Source: Diphasiastrum complanatum (Eukaryota; Streptophyta; Lycopodiopsida; Lycopodiales; Lycopodiaceae). Taken from it: a stretch of 64,000 nt of DNA. Of the stretch, positions 46,700 to 58,082 are shown in pieces. The number at the start of each line of letters is the position of its first letter. Within the stretch, counting starts at the first letter, position 1. The notes under the pieces are model-generated. The model was not told the origin of the DNA. It was given only the letters and a program-made list of their open reading frames with translations, and searched no databases. The stretch spans positions 38,575,800 through 38,639,799 of the forward strand of contig CM055092.1 in assembly GCA_029204225.1 (NCBI GenBank), in the 5' to 3' direction. Both the position numbers and the translations under genes were made by a program.

Positions 46700-47544
46700 A
46701 GGACTCGGTAAAATTTGTTAACCACTTGATCATCAGACTACAAAACACGAGATTAATGGCTTTCTCATGTAGTTTCTCTTGAACAAATTGATATTAGCAT
46801 AGCATTATTTTGATTGTCCTAAATCTATAAGCAATCATAGTAACCAAATGACTTCTTGTGTAGCATATCTTAGTGCACGATATTTAGCGTTTATAGAAGA
46901 TAAAACCACAAGAAGTTGCTTCTTGTTACTTCAAGACAATGCTTTCGTACTTGCATTGAAGACACAAGTTATAGTGAATCTTCTATAGTTTATGTTTCTA
47001 GCTCACTTCGTATTAGAAAATCCAACTAAAACAAGTGCATCATATTTGCAATACTGTAAACTAAGATGTAAAATTTCTTTGATATATCTCAAAATTGTTT
47101 TAGTTGCATGCCAATGACTCTCAATAATCCAATTGAAAAAGAAACATCTGGTTGAGTATGCATAAGATAAATTAGGCTTCCAATAAGTTGCTTATATAGG
47201 TAGTGATCTATCTCATTCATATCATCATGCATAATCAATTTCAAATTAGCATTCATTGGGTGGCAATCATCCATATTGAGTCTTTTCAACAACTCTTTTG
47301 CATACTTGCATTGTGTAAGCACTTTGTCCTCTTCACGTTGCCATGATCTATGCCCAAACAATAGTGCATCAATCCTAAATCAGTTATGTCAAAATATATC
47401 ACCAAGAAATGATTTGTAGTAAATTGTTGGTTTTTGTAATAATTGAAACATCTATGTAAAGAACAATAAATAAAACCTCACCTTTACGATTAAAGACATA
47501 AAGGCTAGGATCTATTTCACCTTTCATGATGTCCATCTTTGCAA
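46700..47544 (-). pseudogene. copia reverse transcriptase-RNase H remnant
   Basis: On the - strand: DPSLYVFNRKGEVLFIVLYIDVSI (the YVDD region, here YIDV), then KYAKELLKRLNMDDCHPMN and YKQLIGSLIYL, then a decayed RNase H with SSINAKYRALRYATQEVIWL. Many frame changes and stops. The gene fragment is cut at 47544, where a + strand copia fragment begins. Confidence 0.82.
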
Positions 47545-48072
47545 AGTGCGCATATGACAAGCCATCAAGAATGGTCCACTGATTATTCGGCCTACAACAC
47601 CAAGAAATTCGTTCACCTTGGAGACAACAACTCACACATAATTGAAGGTGAAGGTACCGTTAGACTAAATTTTCAGAATGGACTATCGAAAGTAATACCA
47701 AATGTATTGTATGTCCCGAACCTGACAACAAATCTGTTGTCGATCAGTCGAATTACAGACTTAGGACATAAGATAGAGTTTTAGGTAGATTTTTGTCGTA
47801 TTCTTGATAAAAGCAAGAGGATTCTTGCACTCGGAAAGAGGCAAGGATATCTCTATAGGCTTAGTCACTTTAATTCTGCGACTAATTGTGCTTTAAGCAA
47901 TTCAGCATCTATCAATAGAGAATTAATTTGGCATTATAGACTTGGTCATCTGAATCATGCATCGATCGGTAACATGTCTAGACGTTCTTCAGTTCATGAT
48001 TTGGACTATCGAATTGTTGACCCTCCTGTCTGCCAAAGCTATATCATAGGAAAGCAGGCAAGAAAAGTTTGA
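47545..48072 (+). pseudogene. copia protease-integrase N-terminal fragment
   Basis: Starts in the protease (SAHMTSHQEWSTDYSAYN), continues through YVPNLTTNLLSISR, and after a frame change near 47785 through LALGKRQGYLYRL and the integrase zinc module WHYRLGHLNHASIGNMSR to GKQARK. Both ends are truncated. It is close to the fragment at 50745-50920 (WHYRLGHLNHAAVQQMSR), so the same family as the element at 49532-54184. Confidence 0.85.
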
Positions 48073-48210
48073 AAGTAGTCTATGGTTAATTAACGTTGCA
48101 AATTGACAATGGATATAAGGGTTATGTTGCCTAACACTTGTAAGTCCACCAATCCAGCTTGTAGCCTCTAGGTGTGTAGGGAAAGTCTAAAAGTTGATGT
48201 TTTCTTCCAG

Positions 48211-48447
48211 GTTGTTTTGCTGGTCGCTTTCTACTTGGGTCTTCCCCTGCGATACCCTATTAAGTTTGGAGCTTCTCATTCTTATGTCCAGGACCCTTCG
48301 CTAGCAATTCAGCAACAAATGAATATGGGGCAGAGCATTGTGGTCCCATTCTTTGAAGGACTTTCAAACTCTACTTTGGAGATCCCTCTGTTTTCAGAAG
48401 GGCAAGATTTGACAAGAGCAACTTATGCTATATTCTTGTTAAACAAA
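48211..48447 (+). pseudogene. stranded exon of a VPS38/UVRAG-like gene
   Basis: A 79-codon exon preceded by a pyrimidine tract and acceptor (TTTTCTTCCAG) and followed by donor GTAAGA, with no stop inside. It reads VAFYLGLPLRYPIKFGASHS near the start and EIPLFSEGQDLTRATYAIFLLNK at the end. The pattern PLRYP...S.S...D...PL...G......Y..FLLNK is that of the UVRAG/VPS38 domain, a subunit of the class III PI3-kinase complex in autophagy and endosome traffic (from memory; not searched). No neighbouring exon is recognisable: left is a copia fragment, right a copia leader/LTR on the other strand. Retained splice sites mean genomic DNA was moved or left behind, not a processed cDNA. Confidence 0.7.
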
Positions 48448-48529
48448 GTAAGAATTGTCATCCCAATGTTTATGAGGTTTTGACAATTTCTACGCTTCTA
48501 TTAAGTCCTTGCACTGTATGCGACTTTCG

Positions 48530-48965
48530 AATAACTTGGTATGCAATCTTGTAGCCACCACTTAGGCTTTTCCAATGCTCTAAAAATCGGCCATTTTCAG
48601 TATGTAATGTGTGAAATCGGAATTGAACAAGAACATAACCCTAAATAGAGTTTTGATTTACAAAATATCCAATCTACATATGCAAGAAACTCGATTTTGG
48701 TGTAGAATCCAATCTAGCATGCTCTAGCATTGACATCTTCTCCAAATCATTGATAGATGTGACTGCTTCCTTCATAACTTGAAACACAAGCTCTGATACC
48801 ATGTGAAATATTTGAGATCCATTAAGGTCCAAACCTACAATTGATCTTTGGTTAGAAAAACAAGCAACTCACCAATCTTGCCAATGTAGAAAAATCAGCA
48901 TCTACACTAAGAATGAGATGCAAACTCTAATAGATCTTGATCAAACATGAACTAAAACATAAAAT
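48530..48965 (-). mobile_element. copia LTR end plus PBS and leader, truncated
   Basis: On the - strand it matches the last part of the LTR and the leader of the element at 54344-60369: GATGCTGATTTTTCTACATT, ACCAAAGATC, then TTTCACATGGTATCAGAGCTTGTG (LTR end 48802, PBS 48789-48801), then leader phrases such as AGCATGCTAGA and AGTGGTGGCT. So a second, - strand member of that family was here; only its LTR/leader junction survives. Confidence 0.8.
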
Positions 48966-48989
48966 AATGTTGTTGTCCTTTGATTTCGA

Positions 48990-49531
48990 TATGCTTTCTT
49001 CGAGAATGAAATCTCAGATTGAGAGAGAGAGCTATGGTGCTTTGATTGTCACAAAAGATGGTTGTTGCATGTGATTGCGCAAGGCCGATTTCTGCGAGCA
49101 GGTGCCTCAACCAGATTGCCTTCTTTGTAGCATTCGTGGCAGCAATGTATTCTAATTTGGTTGATGATAATGCTAATGAGGTCTACTTTCGACTGTTCCA
49201 TGATATTGGGCCTTGATTGTATAAAAATACAAATCCAAATGTTGATCTTCTGGTATCGATATCCCTGCCCAATCCGCATCTATGTATTTTTGAAGTATGT
49301 TGGTAGGTTGGCTGTCTTCATAACAGATGCTAAGATGTTTGGTTGCCTGGATGTACTTCATGACTTTTGTGAGTGCTTTCCAATGGGTCAAACCTAGATT
49401 TGATAGGAACTGGCTGAGTGAACTGATTGAATATGCAATGTCAGATCGAGTGCAGATCATTGCATACATTAGTGAGCCGATGATGAAGTGAAACAAATAT
49501 TGCTTCATCTCCTCTTTTTCTGCCTCAGTTT
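48990..49531 (-). pseudogene. outer copia, piece 3: end of reverse transcriptase and RNase H
   Basis: Reads HFIIGSLMYAMICTRSDIAY, HWKALTKVMKYIQATKHL, YIDADWAG, then SSTKLEYIAATNATKKAIWL further down. The piece starts at 49531 with the sequence that continues from 54185 when the copia inserted between is removed (the AGTTT target is shared). RNase H is cut off near 48990. Confidence 0.85.
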
Positions 49532-50356
49532 TGTTGGATTTATCTCATTTACTCTCCTAAATCCTATGTTAATTTGTCTTCATTCATGTTGCTGCATTTT
49601 TACTCATGTTGTCGCATAGTCTGCATATTTACATGTAAAATAAAACAGGCAAAGCGACTGTATGCATAAATACAAGTTAATTTTCACAGGCGAAAAAGGT
49701 GAAAACAAATGAAAAATGCGATACTGTGTTTTTACACATGATTTGTAACAGGCGAAAAAGACGACACTGCCCTACAAATGTCGAAGGTGCCCTGTAAATC
49801 AAATTTTAAGGCATTTGTCAGAGTGTCATATTTTTCGTATTTTCATCAATGTTCATCTCAGCGAAAGCTGATGTCACGGCCTTCTCATGCTCATCCCATG
49901 CATCCGCTATTATTGATCTGTATATTTCGTTATACTTAATCTGATATAGCTCTGTTTGTCCTGCGTTCAGATTTGTGTCAATTTTGCAATGCTTTTATAC
50001 ATTCTGTCTGACTCTCTTATTGCTTAATTTGGTAGTTTGTTCCTGGCGAATTATTATTAGTCTTGCTGTTCGCGACTAATACTTAGTCTTGTCTTTCATG
50101 ACTAGTTTGCGACTGAAAATCAGTCTAGCTGTTTGCGACAAATTATCATTCTGATGTCTTCATGCTTAATGTTTGGCTACGTAATCAGATCGAATGTGAT
50201 TTTTATCACTAACATTCTGTTCAAGTCTGATAGGCGTAGTCATGCTTAGGGAAAGAGTGAGATAGCTCATTCCACCGCACACGAACACTTTCCATTCATG
50301 TTTGTTTCTTTTTTTGAGTTATTTTTGTCTCAATCACACATCCTCTTTTCCCAATA
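49532..50356 (+). mobile_element. 5' LTR, 825 bp, with internal deletion
   Basis: Collinear with the 3' LTR except that about 345 bp present at roughly 53378-53730 is missing between CCCATGCAT and CCGCTATT. Contains GCGAAAAAG/GCGACAC-type phrases at 49680-49780. Confidence 0.9.
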
Positions 50357-50467
50357 TGGCATTTTCGTAGCGTGATAAGCTTCCACAATAACAAGACTCT
50401 ACCAACCGATAGAGTAATTTACTTAAGTCACTGATAGTTTTTCCTATCACCTAGACTAATCTTCCAC

Positions 50468-52975
50468 ATGGATTCCCAAGGGAAAGCCAGTCCTATCATG
50501 GACAAGCTTGATGGAGCCAATTACCATCTGTGGAAATCTAAGATGAAAACAATGCTAATGGCTAAAGAATTGTATGACATTGTTACAGGTGCAGATGGAA
50601 AACCCGAAGCAGACGACGCAACAATCGCCAGATGGAAGCTGAAGGATAGAAAGGCTTTCGCGCTGATCATCCTCAATATTTCGGATACCCAGATCGGCCA
50701 TGTATTCGAAGCCCAGACTCAATACTTCTATTCATGCAAATAAAAGTTTACTTTGGCATTATAGACTTGGTCACTTGAATCATGCTGCTGTACAACAAAT
50801 GTCTCGACATTCTATTGTTCTTGATCTAGACTATCCTAGAGATAAAGTCGAGTTACCTGTCTGTCAAGACGGTTTAGTTGGTAAACAGACTAGGAACCAT
50901 TTAGATCAAGCCATCAGCATACTATAGAGGATTGTTAGACATTGTATATTCAAACATTTGTGGCCCGATGAAAAATCCTTCGCTAAAGGATGCAAAGTAT
51001 TTTATAACTTTTATTGATGAATTCTCCAGAAGGACTATGGTCTACTTTATCAAGAAGAAATCATAAGCCTTCAATTGCTTCAGAATATTCAAGGAGCATA
51101 TAGAAAAAGAGACTGGAAGGACGATCAAGGCCTTAATGTCAGACAATGGTGGAGAATATATCTCTACCGAGTTTAAGGAGTGTTGCCAGAGCCAAGGCAT
51201 TGAGCAGCAGTTCATCACTCCTTACAGTCCTCAATCTAATGGCTTAGCCGAGAGGAAGAACCGTACTTTGGTTGAATCAGCCAAATGTATGCTAGCGCAT
51301 GCATCGCTGCCCAAGGATTTCTAGGCCAAAGCCGTCTCCACTACAACTTACATCTAGAACAGATGTTCGACCAAGGCCCTCTCAGGCAAGACAACCCATG
51401 AGGTGTGGACAGGCTCTAAGCCTTCTGTGAAGAACCTAAGAGTGTTTGGATGCATTGCCTACTTGTAGATGCCGAAAGATACGAGGAAGAAATTGGACTT
51501 CGAAGGTCTCAAGACCATCTTGATTGGATATACTTCATCTGATAATACATACAAGATGTATGATCCCGATACCCAACAAATCCTCTATAGCTAGGATACA
51601 ATCTTTATCGAGGATCAGTTTGTCAACATGAAAGGCAAGGATATTGTTCCAAGAGAATCTTCATCACTTGCCATTGACATAACAACCAGAGTTTCGGGCT
51701 CAAGCATGTCCATTGTCAACCAACTATTTGATAGCAAATCAGATGAAGACATTGCTGCTACCTAGCAACAAGTCCCAAGAGTGGTTTATCAATCGAATCC
51801 GATCCTAGAAGATTAAGCCAAGTGCGCACATAGCCCACAAGATATACTCCTGAGTCTGCATGTCTCTTGATACAATAACCGACAATAGTTGAAGAGGCAC
51901 TCAGTCAACCAGACTCTGATCTCTAGAGAGAAGCTATGGACAGAGAGTATTCCTCTATGATCAAGAACCAAACGTGGTCACTAGTCAAAGCTCCTATCGA
52001 CTGCAATATCATTGATTGCAAATGGATCTTCAAGATCAAATACAATGCCAATGGAACAATTGATCGAAGTAATGCAAGACTGGTTGCACGAGGATTCACT
52101 CAGATCTCCAATGTTGACTATAGTGAGACTTTCAGTCCAGTAGTCCGTCGATCCGAGCCCTCCTATCATATGCTGCAGTTTTCGACTTGAAGTGCATCAA
52201 TTTGATGTACAAACAGCTTATCTGAATGGATTTATACAAGAAGATATCTACATGATCCAGCCCCAATCCCTCATGAGTGAGTATCCTTATCGATCGATGC
52301 TTGGGTCTCTCATGTACGCAATGGTCTGTACAAGGTTAGACATCTCTTTTGCAGTAAGCTCACTCAACCAATATATGGCTAATATTAGAATTACCCATTG
52401 GAAGGCTCTCATAAGATTCATGAGGTATATTCGAGCTACCATGGACCAGTGCATCTGATATGGAGATGTCAGCAACGACAATCTTCATCAGCTCAGTGGA
52501 TATTCTGATGCAAGCAGGTGAGGAGATGTAAAAATTCATAAGTCCACATCTAGATTTACATTCTTCTTCAATGGCGGTCCTATCTCATGAAACAGTCATA
52601 AGCAAATCTCTATCGCTCTTTCTTCTACAGAGGCAGAATACATTGCTGCTTCTCAATCTATTAAAGAAGCGTTTTGGTTGATAAATTTACTGTCATACAT
52701 TAGTTTGTATCAGTACAACCCCACAATTTTATTATGTGATAATTAGAGTGCTATTGCTTACTGGCCAACCCTAGATTTCACTCTAGGAGTAAGCATATTG
52801 AAATCAGATATCACTACATCAAGGGCAAGGTTCTCAACAAGGAGGTGAACTTAATGTACTGTAGAATGCAAGACATGGTTGTATATATATTCACGAAGGC
52901 ATTAAGTGTTAATGCACACAACAAGTTTTGTGCATTGCTTAGTTTGAAGATCAAGGCATTCACGGATCTAGATTA
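50468..52975 (+). pseudogene. copia gag-integrase-RT-RNase H, internally deleted
   Basis: Gag starts MDSQGKASPIMDKLDGANYH at 50468 and stops near 50720, where the sequence jumps to the integrase zinc module (LLWHYRLGHLNHAAVQQMSR); zinc knuckle and protease are gone. The integrase core has FIDEFSRRTMVYF, MSDNGGEYIS and SPQSNGLAERKNRTL with several TAG stops. Reverse transcriptase runs from CKWIFKIKYN to HQFDVQTAYLNGFIQEDIYM near 52250, then jumps to YRSMLGSLMYAMVCTR, so the YVDD core is deleted. RNase H follows with stops. Many stops are TAG at expected Trp, Gln or Arg codons, consistent with transition mutations after methylation (inference). Confidence 0.9.
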
Positions 52976-52982
52976 AGGGGAG

Positions 52983-53468
52983 TGTTGGATTTATCTCCTT
53001 TACTCTCCTAAATCCTATGTTAATTTGCCTCCATTCATGTTGCTGCATTTTTACTCATGTTGTTGCACAGTCTGCATATTTACATGTAAAACAAGATAGG
53101 CGAAAAATGCGATTGTCTGCATAAATAGAAGTAAATTTCCATAGGTGAAAAAGGCAAAAAAAAATGAAAAATGCGACACGGTTTGTACACGTGATTTGAA
53201 ACAGGCAAAAAAGGCGACACTGCCTTACAAATGTCGAAGGTGCCCTAATGGAAAAGCGAAGGTACCTTGTAAATCAAATTGTAAGGCATTTGTCAGAGTG
53301 TCACATTTTTTGCATTTTCATCAACGTTCATCTCAGCGAAGGCTGATGTCGCGACCTTCTCACACTCATCCCATGCATTGTGCAAACAGATTTGACAACG
53401 ACAACAGCCACCCACGATCTTCCACAGACAACACATCCACTTTGTATTTTTTTCATCTGCACACCTGT

Positions 53469-53558
<90 letters not shown>

Positions 53559-54184
53559 AATACCATCTGCATATTCAGTAATCGTGTGTGAAAAATATAG
53601 CATGTATCAGAAGCTTATCAGAGATAGACGAAGTAGATGCTTTCGCGCATCGATTCTTTGTATTGTCAATAATAGGTTTATTCCTTTTTATAGATTGGAT
53701 TAGCTTTGTGAAGCATGCAGTTTTGTCCGCTATTGTCTTGTGCTCACTTGCATTATTGACCTGTATATTTCGCTATACTTAATCTGATACAGCTTTGTTT
53801 GTTCTGCATCTAGATTTGTGTCAATTTTGCAATGCTTTTCTACATTCTATCTGACTCTTATTACTTAATCTGGTAGTTTGTTCCTAGCAGATTATTATTA
53901 GTCTAGCTGTTCGTGACTAATATTTAGTCTAGTCTTTGATGACTGAAAATTAGTCTAGCTGTTTGCGAGAAATTATCATTCTGATGTCTTCGTGCTTAAC
54001 GTTTGGCTACGTAATCAAATCGAACGTGATTTCTATCACTAACGTTCAGTTTGAGTCTGATAGGCGTAGTCATTCTAAGGGAAAGAGTGAGATAGCTCAT
54101 TCCGCTGCACATGAACACTTTCCATTCGTGTTCATTTCTTTTTGAGTTATTTTTGTCTCAGTCACACACCTTCTTTTTCCAACA
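52983..54184 (+). mobile_element. 3' LTR, 1202 bp
   Basis: Starts TGTTGGATTTATC after the purine tract AAGGGGAG, ends TTCCAACA. Includes the AT microsatellite and the ~345 bp missing from the 5' LTR. Confidence 0.92.
53473..53556. repeat. (AT)n microsatellite, 42 units, inside the 3' LTR
   Basis: Uninterrupted AT run; Ile-Tyr frames on both strands are artefacts. Absent from the 5' LTR, which lacks the whole surrounding segment. Confidence 0.98.
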
Positions 54185-54343
54185 AGTTTGAGGAGATTGT
54201 TCTTTTGAAAACTTCAATCTAGGGTTGAGTGGAAAGAGACTTGGTTTGTAGTTGGAAATAAGGAATGTATTTATTTTCTGGCCCTGGGTGAGTGTTTTAG
54301 CCCATAGAGTGCCTTGTGAATTTTGCACACAAGGTATTGCTTC
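54185..54343 (-). pseudogene. outer copia, piece 2: middle of reverse transcriptase
   Basis: On the - strand: KQYLVCKIHKALYGLKHSPRA, then PLNPRLKFSKEQSPQT. It lies exactly between two nested copia elements and fills part of the gap between piece 1 (60370-60694) and piece 3 (48990-49531). The region with YVDD is missing between LKHSPRA and PLNPRLK, so part of RT was lost before or after the insertions. Confidence 0.82.
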
Positions 54344-54989
54344 TGAAAGATTCAACTAGTTTCATCACATTTTGCAATATTTCCATATTTGGCATATTGA
54401 GGCCAAAACTTGTTTTAGACTTAGAGGTTGACTTTTCAAAGTTCATTAGTCTAAATTTCATTTGAATAAACACTTTTTGAAAGTGTGGGAAAGATAGAAT
54501 GCGAGTTTGAGTAGATTCAATTTGAATAAGTTGGGTACATTGAATCTAGACCCAAAATTGGTAGGGTTAGCATTTTGGTGGGAAAGCCAAGTGGCCAAAT
54601 AGGGTTTGGACTTGTTATAGAAGGATGTAACTTGTGGAGAGAGTCATTCTCTCTCTTCTCTATCTCATTTCATGCTTATACATGGTTCTCTTGGGTTCTA
54701 CTATCCAATGGTGCACTATCTTGGTGATTGCTTGCAATTATATGTGTAGAATGATCTATATTTGTTATTTTTGGATCCACACGTGTGAAATACAGTAGCT
54801 TGCTGGTTCTGTACGGACAGCAACAGTACATAATCATTTCATTCAAGTTTGATCAAGTTCTATTAGTGTTTGCATCTCAAATTGTGTGTAGATGCTGATT
54901 TTTCTACATTGGTGAAATTGGTAGTGTATTTCTCTTTCTAACCAAAGATCATTCAAGTAGATTGGATCTTAAGGATCTGAAATCTTTCA
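54344..54989 (+). mobile_element. 5' LTR, 646 bp
   Basis: Contains CACACGTGTG at 54778-54787. The TATA position reads TTATAGAAGG, while the 3' copy keeps CTATAAAAGG (60005), so the 5' promoter may be weakened. Ends AATCTTTCA, two bases before the PBS. Confidence 0.92.
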
Positions 54990-55591
54990 CATGGTATCAA
55001 AGCTTGTGTTTCAGGTTATGAAGGAGGAAATCAGATCTATCAATGATTTGGTGAAGATATCAAGTCTAGAGCATGCTAGAGAGGATTCTACACCAAAATC
55101 GGATTTTTTGCTTTTGTAGATTGGATCTTTTGTAGATCAAAACACTAAATAGGTCAATATACTTGTTCAATTCCGTTTTTTGAGTTCACATGCTGGATTT
55201 GGCCGATTTTTTGATCATTGGTTCAGTCTAAGTGGTGGCTTATAGATTGCATATCAAATTTTCAGCATTTGCATGTAGATTTGGAATAGTCAATTTTTTG
55301 TGATTTTGTCAAAACCCTGATTTTGATTGGATCTCTAGATAGTGAGGTTGCTGGACTTCATTTGAGTGTGTTTCAATCTTAGGAAGTGGCAAAAGTCATT
55401 AGATTGAGGATAGATCATAATTTGATCAAGATTCCATGATTCTATGTGTTGATTTGCTTGGATAAGTGCTAGAAGAGAATTTGTGAGATAGTTTCAAATC
55501 TTGGTGATTTCTTTTGAAAGAATTTTTTGTTGTTCAAAGGAGTGCTTTGTGCATTGAAGCAGGTTGAAAGAGAAGATCAGGTCATTGCTAC
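54990..55591 (+). other. PBS and untranslated leader of the copia element
   Basis: The PBS TGGTATCAAAGC at 54992 matches the initiator-Met tRNA site with one change from the usual GAGC. About 590 bp of T-rich leader follow before the gag ATG, without coding potential. Confidence 0.85.
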
Positions 55592-56166
55592 ATGGCAACC
55601 TCAATTGGAGTCATGTTGGAAGCCAATGATAGGCTTACCTCAAGTAACTATTCATTATGGAAAGTGAGGATGGAGTCACTTCTTGAGATGAACGATGTTT
55701 TGGATATTGTTGTAGGTTTGGAGGAGAGACCAGCAACACAACAAGATCAATTGAGGTATGACAAGAGGGCCAAGAAGGCTCTACACATGATAAAGATGAA
55801 TGTTACCAATGAACTTCTCAAGGAAGTTGGTAAGTGCACATCATCTTTGGAAGCTTGGAATTCATTGAAGAAGCTTTATGAATCCAAGTCTACTTCTAGA
55901 GTGTTGACTCTAAGAAGGCAAATCTTTTCTTGTTTGCAAAAGAATGATGAAAGTCCAAGTACTTTTGTTTTGAGAATGAAAGCATTGAATGATGAGTTAG
56001 CTTGCATAGATGAAAGCATTAAGGAAGGAGAGCTTATTCAAGTGATTATTAATGGCTTGTTGGATGCTCATGCTAACATTGTTCAAAGTATTGCTATTCA
56101 AAAGACTTTGCCAAGTTTGATGGATCTTCAAGAGATCTTGATCAATGAGGAATATAGGCTTAGGTG
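55592..56166 (+). pseudogene. copia gag (N-terminal part), frameshifted into pol
   Basis: ATG at 55592 begins MATSIGVMLEANDRLTSSNY and continues SLWKVRMESLLEMNDVLDIV, the usual copia gag start, with UBN2-like regions (KVRMESLL, KMNVTNELLKEVG, TFVLRMKALNDELACID). A frameshift near 56160 (EEYRL) moves the rest of gag, including the zinc knuckle, into the frame of protease-integrase. Otherwise free of stops. Confidence 0.92.
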
Positions 56167-58082
56167 GATCTACATCGACACTTCAAGAGGATGCTATGTT
56201 CACAAAGGGCAAACTCAAGGGCAAAACCAAAAGCAAGTGGTCTAAAGGGCAAGATCAAGTGGATGCTTCTTCAAGTGGCAAAAAGAAGGATAGATTAAAG
56301 CTCAAGTGCTTCTATTGTGGCATCAAAGGACACTTTGCAAGTGAGTGCTACAAGAAGAAGAGAGATCAAGGAGACAAGCAAGGTAATCTTACCCTTGATG
56401 AGGATGATTTGGATGTGCAAGATGCAAATGATGATGCTTTTGTGATGTCTTCATGTATGCTTGCTAATGATGGAGATCTAGATCCTTGGTGGATTGATAG
56501 TGGAGCAAGTTCACACATGACCTTTCACAAAGAGTACTTCACTTCTTTGTTGGCATATGGAGATGACAAGAGGGTGATCTACACGGCCAATGATGGTGAG
56601 TGTGCAATCAAAGGGATTGGCACAATTCCTATTTCTCTCTCTACAAATAGAAATGTTCATTTGGAGGATGTCTTGTTTATTCCATCTATTACCAAGAATT
56701 TGCTTAGTGTGAGTCAAATGCTAAGTAAGGGCCTCAAGGTGGAGTTTGATGGAGATGCTTGTTTGACCAAAAGGAAGGATGTCTTGATTGGAAAAGGTAA
56801 AAGGCAAGGAAAGTTGTTCAAACTTGATGCTTGTGTTATTGCTAACCAAGTTGGATGTGTTGCAAGGGAGCAAATTTCTATTCAAGATGTTTGGCACAAA
56901 AGGATGGGACACCTTAACTTCAAGTCATTGGAGGTAATGGCAAGGAAGAAGGTTGTGATTGGTCTTCCAAGTTCCTTAAGTAATGACAAGCATGTTTGTG
57001 AGTCTTGTGCTTTGTCTAAGTCTAAGTCACATAGACTACCTTATACTAGATCTATTTCTAGATCTACAAAGCCTTTTCAACATGTACATTTGGATATTCA
57101 TGGATTTACCACAATTAGCAATAGTGGAGCTAAGATGTATGTAACATTCATTGATGATTTTAGTAGATTTTGTTGGATCTATCTACTAAAGAGCAAGGAT
57201 GAAGTGTATGATGTCTTTGTCAAGTTCAAGAATGCAAGGGAGAACAAATTCTCCACAAAGATCAAGTGCTTGAGAGGTGACAATGGTGGTGAACACATAT
57301 CTAACAAGTTCAAGGCCTTTTGTGATGAGCATGCGATCAAGAGGGAGTATACAACATCAAGGACCCCACAACAAAATGGAGTGGCTGAAAGGAAGAATAG
57401 GACTTTATGTGAAAGTGCTAAAGCTATGAGGTTAAGTGCTAATCTTGACAAACCATCTTGGGATCAAGCTTTGTTGTGTGCCAATTTCTTGTGCAATAGG
57501 TGGCCGAGTGCTATTTTGGATGGAAGGACACCTTTTGAGATGCTATTCAAGAGGAGGCCGAGTGTCAACTTTCTAAGAACCTTTGGATGCACATGCTATG
57601 TCAACATTACTCTTGATGATAGGACCAAGGAGGCTCCATCTTCAAGAAGAGGTATTTTTGTTGGATATATTGAGATGAGTAAAGCCTACAAGGTTTACAT
57701 TCCTTCTACTAACAAAGTGATTGTTGGTAGAGATGTCATTTTTGATGAGGGAAACATTCCAAAGGTGTCTTCAAGCATGATTGATGATGGATCTAACATT
57801 CTTGATGGTTCTAACATTCTTGATGTTGATGAGAAGGATCCTACTTTGGATGGTGGTGATGATGGACTTTCATCAAGTCAAAAGCCAAGGAGAACATCAA
57901 GACAAAGACAGGTACCTTCAAGGCTCACATATGTTCAAAAGGGTAAGCAATTAGTTTCTGGAAATTATGTTGCTTTTCTAACCTCTTTGGATGAGCCTAC
58001 AAATGTAGATCAAGCAAGGAAAGAAGAGGAGTGGATCCAAGCAATGGATCTTGAGTATCAATCTCTTATGAAGAGTGGAACA
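56145..58082 (+). pseudogene. copia gag zinc knuckle, protease and integrase (open frame)
   Basis: An uninterrupted frame of about 640 codons: basic linker, zinc knuckle CFYCGIKGHFASEC (near 56310), protease WWIDSGASSHMT (near 56490), then FIPSITKNLLSVSQ, integrase zinc module (VWHKRMGHLNFKS ... CESCALSKSK), and integrase core with HLDIHGF, RGDNGGEHIS and QQNGVAERKNRTL, so all three D,D,E residues are present. A GRDVIFDEG region and the first residues of the RT domain (QAMDLEYQSLMKSGT) follow. Immediately after that, RT similarity stops and foreign sequence begins. Its integrity is notable in an element without RT. Confidence 0.93.

Larger units (their letters stand above)
49532..54184 (+). 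mobile_element. copia element with two internal deletions, TSD AGTTT
   Basis: 5' LTR 49532-50356 and 3' LTR 52983-54184, both TGTTGGATTTATC... with TCCAACA-type ends, flanked by AGTTT at 49527-49531 and 54185-54189. It inserted into the reverse transcriptase gene of an older - strand copia. The coding region lost gag C-terminus plus protease in one deletion and the reverse transcriptase core in another, so it is non-autonomous. Confidence 0.92.

Noticed and set aside
53145-53603. Open frames with Ile-Tyr runs
   Set aside because: They are created by the AT microsatellite within the 3' LTR.
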